Source: Plasmodiophora brassicae
Taxonomy: Eukaryota > Endomyxa > Phytomyxea > Plasmodiophorida > Plasmodiophoridae
Direction of reading: 5' to 3'
Assembly (NCBI GenBank): GCA_039704465.1
Contig: JASFAU010000006.1
Span: forward strand, 496,001-560,000
Length of the DNA: 64,000 nucleotides
The notes under the pieces were generated by a model. That model was not told the DNA's origin and made no database searches. It worked only from the letters and a program-made list of their open reading frames with translations. Positions 37,197 through 48,767 of the stretch are shown one piece after another. Made by a program: the position numbers and the translations under genes. How positions within the stretch are numbered: position 1 is the stretch's first letter; every line of letters begins with the position of its first letter.

Positions 37197-39174
37197 TCAG
37201 AGGCCAGTGCCGGTTCTCCCCCCGAACACACTACCGTCGTCCAGCGTCGGTGCTGTCGCCTTGATCGTCGACTGGACGTAGGCCCTGAACGATGCCCGCG
37301 TCCGCATCTGGTCCAGGTCCTTCCGCAGCTGCGATCGCAACGCCCTGACCAGCCTGCTGGCGTGGAACAGGTCGTCCTCCGCCGTGTCGAGCTCGCCCAC
37401 CAGGGACGGATCCAGGCGACGGGGCGCCGACATCCCCAGGTACATGGCATAGATGCGCTCGCTCAGCTGCTTCGCCTTGTCGTCTGTGGGCTCCCGCGCC
37501 AGGTTCTTCATCTCATAGATCGCCGCCAGGCAATCCAGAACGTCGTTGTGCTTGATGCCCGATAGGAACTCGACGAACAAGTCGCGCGTCCGCTCGTCCG
37601 ACAAGACCTCCTGCAGCGACATGCAGTCGACCTTGGCCTGGCAGACGCGGTCGAGGTTCGCCACGAACGCGTCCCTGAATTCTTCCTTGGACGCCGGCCG
37701 CTGTGGGAACTTGGGCATCATCGCCCGGAACAGGCCGGTCGGCGTCCGCTTCGTGTCCTGCTTCATGCGGCGGATCACGATCTCCAGCGTGGCCATCCAT
37801 TCGGCCAGCGCCACCGCGTGTCTCGCCCTCAGCCTAGCACGGCGCGCGTCAGTCACCACACGATCGCCTGACGCGCGTTCATCCCCAGGCGCACCGAATC
37901 GAGCGCAGCGGCGTCTGAACATCACAGGAGGGTCAGCGGCCCGGCCGGGCAACGGGATCAGTGTGGGGCACACTGGACCTTGATCTCGATGGCCCACTGG
38001 CCTGCCGCGATGTGCTCGTAGCTGAACAGGACGGACGCGTACCGCAGCGACACGTAGGACTCGACCGAGTTGGCGGTCGTGTCCTGGGACCAGATCCTAT
38101 CGCGCGGCGCGCCAGGCGGGTCAGATCCGACGCGCGCGCTGCATGGATGACCCCAGCCTGACAGTTGCCCGTCGGCGACGACGAAGTATCGGGGCGACCA
38201 GGTCAGCTCGTCGTCGACCAGCAGGTCCAGTTTGCCGAACCTGTCCGGCGACCCGGTCAGGTAGTCGGCGACGCGGTCGCTGGCGCTGGCTGCCCAGAGA
38301 GAGGCACACATCAGCGTCAGCTCGGCGTGCCAACAGGTCGCAGCGGCGACGGCCCCTTACTGATGAACCCGGAGTCGGCCAGCGATTCCCGCATGACCTG
38401 GACGAAGGTCTTGGTCGCGTCGAACTGGGCCCGTAGCAGGACCAGGGCGTCGCGGGCGGCGACGGTCTTCTCCTGCCACAGCTGTTCGCCCAGGAACGGG
38501 CGCAGCTGGCCCAGCACCGCGTCCGAGATCTGGCTGCGATGTTCCACCGAGTCGCATCGCAGCATGAGGATGTCCTGCCGGGCGACGACGTCAGGTGCTC
38601 CGCTGTGGAGGACAGCACGGCCTGCCAACCTGTGGCGTTACGACCTTCAGGATGTTCTCCGCCTTCTCCTCCTCGAGGTACGCGAGGTAGTGCGCCTCGA
38701 ACTTCGGGTTCGCCTTCAGGTCGTCATCGTCTGCATCGTCGTCGGGCGCCGACTTGACGTTGGCGAAGTCGTCGGCGAGCAGGAAGGCCACCGGGTACGC
38801 GCCGACGTTCTTCGTGTCCTCCTGGCGCCTCCGGTAGTACAGGACGTTGTTGCAGAACTCGACCCAGACCCGGTTCCAGTTATCGGTCGACATCATCAGC
38901 GACGTCGACGCGCTCTGCATGTGCACGTAACCTTCGTAGCATGGCATCAGGTTGAAACTGGCGTCCCTGTCGATGGGGCCCTGGACGGCGACGGGTTAGG
39001 CAGATGCATCACAGGTCGGGCCCGGCGACCCACCTTGTGGTACGGCAGGCATTTGAGCTTGTCGAGGACGCCGATCTCGCTGGCCTCCAGGTTCGTGCTC
39101 GACGGCTCCGACCACGTGTGGTACTTGTCGTCGGGCACGTCGTCCAGGTCGAGCTGCTCGAACGCCGCCTTCAT
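37197..39174 (-). CDS. PH-PH-RGS signalling protein
   Basis: Third RGS protein of the window, soluble. The first in-frame ATG is at 39174 (MKAAFEQLDLDD). An intron (GTGGGT...GTCCAG, about 39030-38975) leads to the first PH domain: EGYVHMQSAS, WNRVWVEFCNNVLYYRR and an acidic insert (DDDADDDDL), with further strands from 38628 to about 38340. A second PH-like domain near 38240-37960 has WSPRYFVVADGQLSGWG and ASVLFSYEHIAAGQWAIEIK. The C-terminal RGS domain (about 37640-37250) reads CMSLQEVLSDERTRDLFVEF, DVLDCLAAIYEMKNL, SERIYAMYLG and DDLFHASRLVRALRSQL. PH domains would bring the RGS to phosphoinositide membranes. Ends at 37197. Confidence 0.75.
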
Positions 39175-39661
39175 GACGGCGTCCACGCCGACCGGCCGGC
39201 CGATTCAGTACACCGGACACGATATCTCCACTACTACCGAGCGACCACACGTGAGCCGAATATCTTTCACGCGCCCCCCGACGAGGCCAGACTCGTCTGC
39301 TTCCCTTTGCGTGTACGCGGCCCTACGTACAGCGTCCAGGACGCGCTTCGTACGACAGCTATGCAGGACGCGGCACCCTGTGCAGGACGACCAGACGCCC
39401 CGACAGGCACGTGTCGCCGTCGTCGGTCGTTGCTATCGACAATGGAGCAGGGATGGCCCCTGCGTCCGCCCTGGATCCGCAGGTGTTTGTGCCGGCTGTG
39501 TGCGGGTCGCAGGGGGGCCCCCTTCACGAAGGTGTCGCATGACAGGCCGGCCTTGATATGCGTCGCCTGCGAGGGTCGGGAATGGTGCACAAATATCTGT
39601 GCGGTGAGAGGAATCTGAGCCAGGCGGGTGACGGGCGGGTGATCGCCGCCTCCGGTGCCTC
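39175..39661. promoter_or_regulatory. Divergent intergenic region between PH-PH-RGS and FYVE genes
   Basis: About 490 bases between outward starts, expected to hold two promoters. A minus-strand ORF runs through it but lacks family resemblance. Confidence 0.4.
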
Positions 39662-42600
39662 ATGTCGGGGCAGGCGGGTCGCGACCTGGACTCGCCGTCC
39701 CGGAGGGGGACGACGTCGCATCCGCCGGCGCCCATCAGCGCGCACCCGTCCCGGGACAGCGCCGCCGCCCGGCCGCCTCTGCCGTCGGCGTTGCTCGACC
39801 AGATCCGGGCCGGGTACCTGACCGCCAAGCAGCGCAAGAAACGGGTCGCCGCCGTCCTCGCCATGAGCAGCGCCCGACCGAAATCGACGACGCTGTCGCA
39901 GATGAACTCGTCGGCGGCGACAGTGACGGCTCTGCATCAGGTCTGGCGGGCGCGCGCCGTGCGGTGAACGTTCGTCGCTGACGAACAACGTCCGCAGGCC
40001 TGGGTGGACCTGTCGCCGTACAGCGCCAGGTACGCCGCGCTGGTCAAGGCGGCGAACAAGGTCGGCGCCGAGTGCACCGACGTCTGGCGGCTGAAGCTGC
40101 TGTCATCCGAGCTGAAGGCGTACGACAACGCCCTGATCGTGCACCGGCCCTGTTCGTGCCACGCGGGTCGGCGCGCCGACCCGCTCTGCGCCTGGTTCTT
40201 CGGCAAGACGCTGCTGTCGTCAGGGACGTCGCGCGCCCTGCGGGCCTGCTTCCAGGACGACGACGTCGGCCAGTGCGAGCTGGTCTGCGCCGTCATCATG
40301 AAGATGGCGCGGATCGGCCGCCGGGCCGTCGCGCTCTGCTCCGCCGCCCAGATGCTGGACCAGACGACGATCCCGGCCGACCTGCTCCTCGTCGACGTCC
40401 TCCAGGGCCTGTTCAACGACACCGTCGTCCCCGACATCGTCTTCCAGAGCGTGTTCGACCTCGTCGTGTCCGGCGGGTATCCGGAGCAGGTACGGGGGGC
40501 GCGCGGCGCCTGCCGAACGCACCGACGCGCGCGCTGAACGGTCAACGCGCGTTCCCTCCAGGTCGGCGCGCTGCTGTTCTGCACGTCCAGGGCGTCGTTC
40601 TCGACGGCCGGGTCGGACCTGCTGGCCAGGTTCCTGGAGCACATGGGCACGCCCGCGTCCGCCTGGTTGCATTACTGCTGCACGGCCATCCCCTGGCAGG
40701 TCTACCTGGCGCAGGGCATGGAGCGCCTGTTTGCGGTCGGGCGTGTGTTCGGGTCGGGCGCCCACGCCCCCAGACGGGTACTGACGAGACGCGGGATGAT
40801 CAGGCGGAGGAGAACCAGGCCATGAACCCGTTCGCCAACCTGCTGACGAACTGGGCCGACCTTGGCGCAGCGAACGGCGTCGCGCCCAGCTGCCTCCACA
40901 GGCTCTGGACGTACATGGACCTGGTCCTCGTCATCCAGTACAGGTACGACGCGTCGTGATTCGTCGTCGTGGACGGCGGCGCACGTGCCCACACCCCGCC
41001 TTCTGCAGGTGGATAACAGGGGCGGTGGGGTCCGAGCCAACGGGCCAGCAACTCTGCAACCACGTGATGATGATGGCCAAGTAAACGTCGACGGATGTAG
41101 TGTGCCCGCGCCTGACGATCCTCTGACGTGGGTGACGGGTTGCAGAGCGCTGAAAGCCGTGCATCGATGGGACATATACGCGGCGTGGATCTTTTACTCG
41201 ACGCTGGACCAGCTGATCGTTCGTCTCGCGGCCGACTTCGACCTGCTGCGCGCCTGCACAGCCGGGCACCCGCTCTTCGACAACATCCTGGCGCTCTGCA
41301 CCGCCGTCGACGAATTCATCTTCTTCCTGCCGCTCTCGTACGAAGACGAGACGCAGGCCTGCAAGCTGTGGACCGACACGCTCCGACGGGTACCATCGTG
41401 GAGGGCCCGCTCCACGCCGCCTGCTGCTGACCGGGTCGCTTCAGGCGCGCCGACAGGAACGTCGCGAGCGTCAGGTCGACGAGGATTCTATGGACGATGC
41501 CGATGCGGTCCAGAAGGCCACGTCGCCGAGCCGTCACCTGCAGCGGAAGCCGTCGAAGCCGCCGGTCACCGAGTGCCTGGCCGAGCTCGGCGAATTCGAT
41601 TTCAGGGCCACGCAGCGCAAGGTCGGCCTGCACCTGGACCCGGGCAACGGCCAGTCCCTGGACCTGATCCTAGCGACTTCGCTCCTGCGCCTGATCACCC
41701 GGGTGCGCGACGAACTCCTGCCGACCATGGCGGTCAGCGACTACAGCGACTCGAAGCGGACGAACCCGTATAGGTGGGTCGGCATGGCGGCGACCGTCAA
41801 GTGGGCGCCCAGGTTCGGTGCTGAGACGTCGTCGCGCAGCGGCCTGCGGGAGGAGGTGCGGTACTTGGAGCACGTCATCCACTTCCTGGAGAACGTCCAC
41901 GTCCGCAACGACAAGGCGGCGCTGTCGACGATCATCTCCAGGCGCCTGTTCGAGTCGGGGCGGACGTTCAAGGGGTTCACCGTCACCGACAAGAAGCAGT
42001 GGGACCAGTACGTCCAGGTGCGCGCCGTTGTGTTGTCAACGCGTTCCCTGCCGGCCTCGCTGAGCGGTCGCGGCGCAGGGCCAGATCGAGGGCCAGCTCC
42101 TGAAGGAGCAACGACGGTCGGCGTCGCTGCGGAAACCGGCCAGCCTGTACTCGTTCCAGGTGATGTGCAACCTGAACGCTGCCAAGGCCGACTGGGCGGA
42201 ATTGCACCTCGAATGTGAGAACTTCCCGTTGCACACGCACACGATTGGCGATTATCAGCCCGAAACGCACACGGGGCGCAACTCGAACGATGTCAGCTGG
42301 TGCGGGTGGGGAACGCGCGCGACGACACGCTGACCGCTGCTCTGCCCCAATCTAGTTGAAGCCGGTGCTGCTGAACCGCCGAACGAACACGTCGCGGAAC
42401 CTGGACCCGCAGGAACCATCGAGCAACGTGCCGACGATCATCAGGAACCCGCAGGATCGCGTGCACCCGCCGTCCGATTGCGTCTGCCGAGCCATGCTCT
42501 GGTACAAGGTACGCTGAAACGGACAATGGCACACACTGGGCGGCGCGACGTGACGCCATCCACCGCAGGGGCGAGACGTCGCCGACATCCAGTTCGCCAA

Positions 42601-43912
42601 GCTGCTCACGCGCCTCTACATCGTCGTCCAACCTGACACCGCGAACAGCAACGCAGCGGGTGCGGACAACGGCCAGGGGGACCAGGGTGGCACGACCGCC
42701 GAGATCCCCTTCCTGGAGACGACTCGCCTCCTGAACGTACGCAGGCAGCATCAGGCCAAGTTCCCGGTAGGGCGCACGCGGGAAGGTGTACGACGCGTCG
42801 TCGCTGAGGCTTGACGGCAGTACCTGTGCACGGCCATGTTCGAGGGCGGGAAGATCAGCGAGTACCTGTTCAAGACGTCCCGGGAGCGCTCTGCCTTCGT
42901 CATGATGTGCAGCGAGTTCTGCCCCGGCCTGGTTGTCGTCGAACCCGTCCCGGCTGCTGTTCGGTACTGCATAGCCTGAGGGGACCGGCCAGGCGCGCAT
43001 GGCGAACTGAAACAACCCGCTGCAGGAAACCGTCGCCGCCGAACCCAGCGGCCTGCGACCTGTGCTTCAAGACGTTCAATCTGTTCAATAAGCGGCGAAC
43101 GTGTCGAATCTGTTCACGGGCCGTCTGTAAATCGTGCCTGGACAAGGTCGACGCCATTGAGTTCGGCGCCGCCATCGGCACCACGATCGCCATGTGCCAC
43201 GTCTGCCTGAAAGCGGTAACAGGACACGCATGCCAGGCGCGCCATCACCGGCGTTGACAATCGGTTAGCGCGACCACTACGCATCTAGATCGTGGCCGGC
43301 GCGGGTCGCCTTGGAGAAATCCATTGTGGACAAGTACCAGGAAGCGTTCCGCCTGACGATGGAATCGTTCCGGAACGATATCGAGCGGCACGCGGTGGCG
43401 GTTCGCATTCAGCTTCCAATTGCGCCTGTCAGGCCCAAGGCCCGCAGGAAGCAAATCGTTCAACGAAACACGTCCGAGAGGTACGTGTTCGCGTCGAGCT
43501 GGGGACGACGACAGGTGGACCTAAGCCATGGGAACGCAGGTCGTTGCCGCCGTCGTTGAAGTCGATGCCGTCGGCCAAAGGGATGTCGTTGCTGAACGCG
43601 GACGGGGGTTCTCCGCTTCCGACCAACATCCTTCCCAGTCTGCAGTTGTTTTCAATCACGTCTCGAAGCAGTGTCAGCAGTGCAGCGAGTGGGGCGTCGG
43701 CGATGACACCTGCGGGGAGCCCGTCTACCGCCTCCGGACCAGCACATGAGCAAGACGCGTCCAGCGCTAGCATCAGAAGGCCGCTCATGTTCAAATCCAG
43801 GAAATTGGTGGCATCCCAGGCCAGTAAGGCGTCGCTGTTTGCAGATGATGCCGAGTCGGGCAAATCGCAACTCGAGCGGACCGTCAGCGACCTGCACGAC
43901 ACAATAACATGA
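39662..43912 (+). CDS. Large multi-exon protein with a FYVE-type zinc finger
   Basis: The start at 39662 (MSGQAGRDLDSPSRRG) precedes a helical region (LLDQIRAGYLTAKQRKKR), and a 39-nt intron (GTGCGG...CCGCAG) leads to WVDLSPYSARYAALVKAANK. Long helical, Cys-containing exons follow (about 40010-40960, 41128-41400, 41460-42010, 42080-42240 and 42590-42960) that I could not assign to a family. Near 43050 a FYVE-like finger is clear: CDLCFKTFNLFNKRRTCRIC and SRAVCKSCLD, then MCHVCLKAV, with eight Cys/His-type ligands in CxxC pairs. The RRTCRICSRAVC core resembles R(R/K)HHCRxCG but has Thr for His, so PI3P binding may be weak. The C-terminal part is Ser/Pro-rich and ends at 43912. Two adjacent genes instead of one remain possible. 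Confidence 0.6.
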
Positions 43913-44116
43913 CTGGTATTCTTCCCTAGACACGGAATAAATTCATGGTCCAGTGTAGGACGGCCGGATACGCGATATCGAACATGTTCTGTTTCCTGTT
44001 CGATGCCTTTTAGAGCGGCGTATTCGTTCAATTTTCAGAAGAGGCCCTACCTACTCGGTAAGTGAACGTGGAGGGTGCGCTGCGGACTTTGGCGGACTCC
44101 GCCACGGACTCGAGTA

Positions 44117-46017
44117 ATGGGCGCCGACGCTGAAGTCATCAGCTTCAGGGAAGAATGTGTCACCGAGTTGCGGCCCGGGCGGCCTGCCCCAAAGAAGCGG
44201 GAACGTTTGCCCCCGCTGAGCAAACAGGATCGGATTGCTCGTAAAGCCGTTGCCCAGAAGTATGCGTACGGCGACGCGATTACAAGGAAGGTCAGACACG
44301 ATGGGCGCGTCACTGGTCCGGCAATAGTTTACGAACCATCGGGGCTGTAGGACATTCGCGCGGTCCCGAATAAGAAGCTGAAGCGGACGTTGCTAACCCA
44401 GGAGTCGCTGGCCCGCTCGGTGCATGAGAAGGCTGTCCGAGCAGAGCTCCTTCTCACTGAGCAACCAGGGTATCGTTGTCCATTGGCGTTCGTCTGAGGT
44501 GTCATGTTGAACCGTCTGGACAGGTTCATCGAGACAGAGGGGCTCGAGAAGTCCTACCGGATTCGGCAAGCGGATCTGGTTGCATGCCTTGACAGGCAGA
44601 ACGCTGATAAGGTACTCTCGGCGCCCAAATCGTGGTCCTCGATCTGCCCAACCAACCTTTCTTAGGTGTTCGACCTGTCCCTCGATCTGGGTCCTTACAG
44701 TATCGATTACAGCCGAAACGGGAATCATCTGCTGCTGGGCGGCAGAAAGGGCCACATTGCTTTGATGGATTGGAACTCGTTCAAGCTGGAATCGGAGATA
44801 TTCGTGAACGAGACCGTTCGTGACGTGAAGTACGCGCCAGCCTGTAACTGTCGGATCATGTAGTACTGAAGCCGACGTGCGTTTTCAGATTCCTGCACAA
44901 CCATACGATGCACGCCGTCGCCCAAAAGAAGTACGTGTACATTTACGACAACAAGGGTATCGAGATCCACTGTCTGCGAAACCACATCGATGTCAACCGC
45001 ATCGATTTCCTTCCGTATCACTTTCTGCTCTTATCGATTGGCAAGAGCGGCTACCTCAAATATCAAGACGTCTCCACGGGCGCCATCGTATGTGAACACA
45101 GGACACGGAAGGGGCCTTCCGATGTTCTCGCGCACAACCCGACCAACGCTGTCGTCCACGTCGGCCACAGCAAAGGTGTCGTTACGCTCTGGACACCGAA
45201 CATCACGACACCAGTGGTCACCATGCTGTGTCACAAAGGTCTGCAGCGCATGGAAACGGTTCCGGCAATTGCTGCTGAGCTGAATGGTCCTCCAGGTCCC
45301 GTGCAAGCGGTCGCCATCGGTCGAGACGGGTACACCATGGCGACGTCGGGTTCGGAAGGGCGCGTCGCGATTTGGGATTTGCGCACGTACGGCCTCGTGA
45401 AGGAATGGCGAACGTTCGCGCCGGCCCATTCGATCGACATCTCGCAATCCGGCCTGATGGCGCTGGGAGTCAACTCGGAGCTTCAGATCCTGAAGGACAA
45501 CGCGCTGTACATGACGCACCAGATTCATGGATCGCACGTCGACCGCGTCCGCTTCTGCCCGCACAACGATGTCCTCGGCATCGGCCACTCGTCCGGGTTC
45601 TCGTCGATCGTGGTGCCGGGCAGCGGCGAAGCGAACTATGACGCGTTCGAGGCGAACCCGTTCGAGACGAAGGCGCAGCGTCGTGAAGTGGAAGTCAAGC
45701 GCTTGCTGGACAAGTTGCAGCCGGACATGATCACGCTGGACAAATCCGTCGTCGGGACGGTTCGGCCGGCGAAGTCGACGACGATTGCCAGGGAAGAGAG
45801 CAGCAGCGACGATGACGAGGGCGGGCCGTCGACCCACAAACTCAAGCTGAAGAACAAACGGCGTGGGCGCAGCGCCTCGTCGAAGAAGTGGGCGTTACGG
45901 AAACTGAAGGCGGCCGAAGCCAAGGGGTCGGCCCCGTCCAACCCGGCCGGCACGCAGGCTCCTGCGCCGTCCCATGACGAGACCCATGTCGAGCACGTTC
46001 TCGACAGATTCAAATAA
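44117..46017 (+). CDS. UTP7: UTP7/WDR46, small-subunit processome WD40 protein
   Basis: Nucleolar factor for 18S rRNA maturation. The start at 44117 gives a basic leader. Exons then read KLKRTLLTQESLARSVHEKA, ETEGLEKSYRIRQADL, FDLSLDLGPYSIDYSRNGNHLLLGGRKGH in pieces, HNHTMHAVAQKKYVYIYDNK, GIEIHCLRNHIDVNRIDFLP, YHFLLLSIGKSGYLKYQDVS and ATSGSEGRVAIWDLR, with HVDRVRFCPHNDVLGIGHSS. The post-propeller motif SIVVPGSGEANYDAFEANPF and ETKAQRREVEVKRLLDKLQP is diagnostic of UTP7/WDR46. The tail is Lys/Arg-rich after an acidic Ser/Asp patch. Ends at 46017. The last exon, from about 44890, is long with at most one further intron. Confidence 0.95.
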
Positions 46018-46146
46018 ACGCATCGACGACCCGGGCCTCTCGTCTTGGCAGACATGCCGGTCGCTGCTGATGGTCCAGCAGGCATGTACCACACTGCTGG
46101 ATCCCCGAGGCGGCGATCGTACTCTGCATAGTACCGCTAGGTAGGT

Positions 46147-47585
46147 ATGCATATCAGGGCGTGGGCGGCTCTGGCCATCATTGCACCCGCCTGGACGGCG
46201 CGCGCGCTGACGTTCAACACCGGCAACGTCGAAAACGTTATCGCTGCGTACGAGTTTTCCATCAGCCCAGCGGGACGACCTGCGGCCAACACGACGACCT
46301 TGTTCGCAGGCGACGTCGGAGACCTGTCAGTCGCCGATGGGCGAATCGTGTTCGTCGGGTTCGACGACCTCGCTGTCGACATCGACAGATGGGTACGCGC
46401 CTGCGGGCCAGCCCGTTGCTCGGCCCTCGTGTTCTACCACGAGGCGTCCGCCGGGACGCTCCTGCAGACGGCGGTCGAGCTGGCGGCCTGGCAGTATCGG
46501 ACCACGACCCGCGTGTCCATCCCTCTGCTCGCCATCAGCAACGGCAACCTGGGCGGCTTGCGCAACGACCCTACACGTTCGTCCACGTATCCGCTGGCGA
46601 ATTCGGGAACCCTGTTGGCCCCGTTATCACCAGCGCCGTCGTCCAGGTCGTCTATGGCTTCACAACGGTGGTGTACGCCGCGGCCGTCACCGTCGTCCTG
46701 TTCAAGATCTCCGGCTTCCTGATCGACGCCGATGGCCACCTGAGGCGCGTCCCGCTCCTGCAGGCCCTGCAGATGTCTGGGCTGCTGTTCCTGCACGTGT
46801 CCGGCATCGTCCACGCCGGCAACATTGCGCTCGCCCATGGCCAGGGTGTCCTGTGGCCCGCGTTGCTCTTCTTCACGTACGCTGAGTACGGGTACCTGTA
46901 CGTGTTCCGCATCACAGGCGGTCTGGCGCTACTGGCGGCGAACGCCAACGCCAACGCGAGCGTGTCGCGGCGCGAGATCAGGACCCGCAAAGCGATGGTG
47001 TCGTCGGCAGCGATATTCGCGATCCCCACACTGGTACTACCGATGGTGTTCGCGGCGATGGGCGCGATACCGTTGGGGGTTGTCGCCACCCATGCGGTGC
47101 TGATGGCCCCGAACGTTGTCCTGTCGGCAATGAACACGTGCAGCGTTCGTGGCGTCACGAGGAGCCTGGTGGGCAATGCGGCCAAGCTGAACCTGCCCGC
47201 CGAGGAGAAGACGAAACGCGTCCGATTCGCCTGGCGGTACCGCATCGGGGCGACCTGCGGCTGGATCATCCTTGTTGCCCATATCGTGTTCGTGGCGACA
47301 CAGTTCGTGTCGCCATGGGCGTCCCTGCTGGTTCGCGGGATACAGTGCCTGGCGACGTCGGTGATGTCGCTCTTTGGCGCGATCAACCTAGTGCACCCTC
47401 GATCGATCACCGATAAGTGGGCGGGGTGCATCACGCGATCGGCAACGACCGGCACGACGGCGGGCGCCCCCATGAAACGGGTCACCGTCAGCGCGGGTCT
47501 AGCAGGTGCCAACAGCATCCCAGCGACCAGCAGCAGCAAACCAGCACGTACAGACAGCAAACGAGGCAGCGCGGCGGGCCACTAG
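46147..47585 (+). CDS. Signal-peptide plus seven-helix membrane protein (receptor-like)
   Basis: The start at 46147 opens a signal peptide (MHIRAWAALAIIAPAWTARA). The extracellular part (about 130 residues) has ISPAGRPAANTTTLFAGDVG and ARCSALVFYHEASAG, which loosely recalls a protease-associated (PA)-type fold. After a short intron near 46560, about seven hydrophobic helices follow from about 46590: VITSAVVQVVYGFTTVVYAA, LQMSGLLFLHVSGIVHAGN, WPALLFFTYAEYGYLYVF, FAIPTLVLPMVFAAMGAIPL, WIILVAHIVFVATQF, and ASLLVRGIQCLATSVMSLF. The cytosolic tail is Ser/Thr/Lys-rich and ends at 47585. No named GPCR family is recognised; a G-protein link is inferred only from the neighbouring RGS-rich context. Confidence 0.65.
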
Positions 47586-47746
47586 CACAGCAGGTGACGA
47601 CCAACCAGGCACGCGAAGCGCGGTCGGACGCGTCACACCAGCCCGCCGTCATGGCATTCCTGATGAAGCTGAACCGCACTCGTGTTCCGTCCCGAGCCCA
47701 GACTGGCAGGCCAGACAGAGCTCGTCCCGGCGACGATCGTGTGCAC

Positions 47747-48625
47747 CTAGCCGTTTACTGGTTCGGGCGGGCGGGCACTTTCACTGGCGAGCCTGGCGAG
47801 GCCCAGCGCGACCTCCACGACATGGGTTGTCACATCGGTCCTGACGTACGTCCCGTCGTAGTGGTACGGGAACCCGCCGTCGTCGCGTTGGTGCCGCGCG
47901 ATAAGCGCGAACCGGTCGGCAACGTACTGGCGGATGCGGTCGCGGTCCTCGGCGATCACGTCAGCAACCGCCAGCAGGCCGGTCAGCGCACAGGCGTCCG
48001 CTGTGAGCGAGGCCCGGCGACTGGACATCAGGACCGGGAGGACATACGCCCTCGTTAGATTCGCAACGGGTTCCCGAAGCTCGGGCACGAGTTCCTGGCA
48101 GGCGGTGAGCGCGCGCCCGACCCAATTGGCAGCGAACACGCCATGACGTCTGAGCGGGTGCGCGATCCAGCGCCTCGCTGACGCCACGAATTCCCGCGCC
48201 GCCTGGCGATCCCCACCCTGGACTAACGCGAGGACGATCTGCGGGTTGGAGAACGACAGGTCGCACGCGTCGTAGATGCCGGGCGCCACCGGCCGCAGAT
48301 GCTGACGCAGGGCAACGGCATCGGGCGCGTCCATGCCGCGGTAGGCCATGATCATGGAGAGGCGTGTGGCGCGACTCTGCAGGCTGGCAGAAGGGTACCG
48401 TTCCAGGGCGTGCTCCATGTAGGGGCGCGCCTCCTCGGTCCTGCCGTATCGCTGCGCCAGCCTCCAGAACGCCGTCACGTCGGCGTACGAACGCACCCAG
48501 GCGCCTTCGTTGTCGTACTGGGCGGCCAGGCCGCCGCCGGGCACCATGTACGCCAACTGCCGTCCGTTCCCGTACGACAGGTAGAACCGCCAGCACCCGG
48601 CCAGGATCACGTCGACCACCGTCAT
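47747..48625 (-). CDS. Membrane-anchored or secreted helical-toroid protein, unknown activity
   Basis: The first in-frame ATG is at 48625 (MTVVDVILAGCWRFYLSYGN), giving a weak hydrophobic N-terminus. Helical pairs with aromatic and small residues follow: AWVRSYADVTAFWRLAQRYG, RPYMEHALERYPSASLQSRA, FSNPQIVLALVQGGDRQAAR, FAANWVGRALTACQELVP and SLTADACALTGLLAVADVIA. The last block, LIARHQRDDGGFPYHYDGTY with VVEVALGLARLA, has the repeated QxxDGGF-like motif seen in alpha/alpha-barrel enzymes and terpenoid cyclases. No catalytic set could be identified. One exon, ending at 47747, convergent with the seven-helix gene. Confidence 0.55.
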   Translation of the reverse strand: MTVVDVILAGCWRFYLSYGNGRQLAYMVPGGGLAAQYDNEGAWVRSYADVTAFWRLAQRYGRTEEARPYMEHALERYPSASLQSRATRLSMIMAYRGMDAPDAVALRQHLRPVAPGIYDACDLSFSNPQIVLALVQGGDRQAAREFVASARRWIAHPLRRHGVFAANWVGRALTACQELVPELREPVANLTRAYVLPVLMSSRRASLTADACALTGLLAVADVIAEDRDRIRQYVADRFALIARHQRDDGGFPYHYDGTYVRTDVTTHVVEVALGLARLASESARPPEPVNG

Positions 48626-48767
48626 TATTAGCGCCCGCGCGCGCCTACACCAATGAATGAACGCGAGGCGCACGTTGCCCCGGGCCACTGCCGGCTAATA
48701 CGACCGTGAACCCGCTTGACCATGCGGTTCATACGTTAGACGTGGACGACGTCTGAGAGCTGTTCTA

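Noticed and set aside
45031..45837. 268-codon minus-strand ORF inside UTP7
   Set aside because: Arg/His/Asp-rich antisense frame of a strongly conserved WD40 protein.
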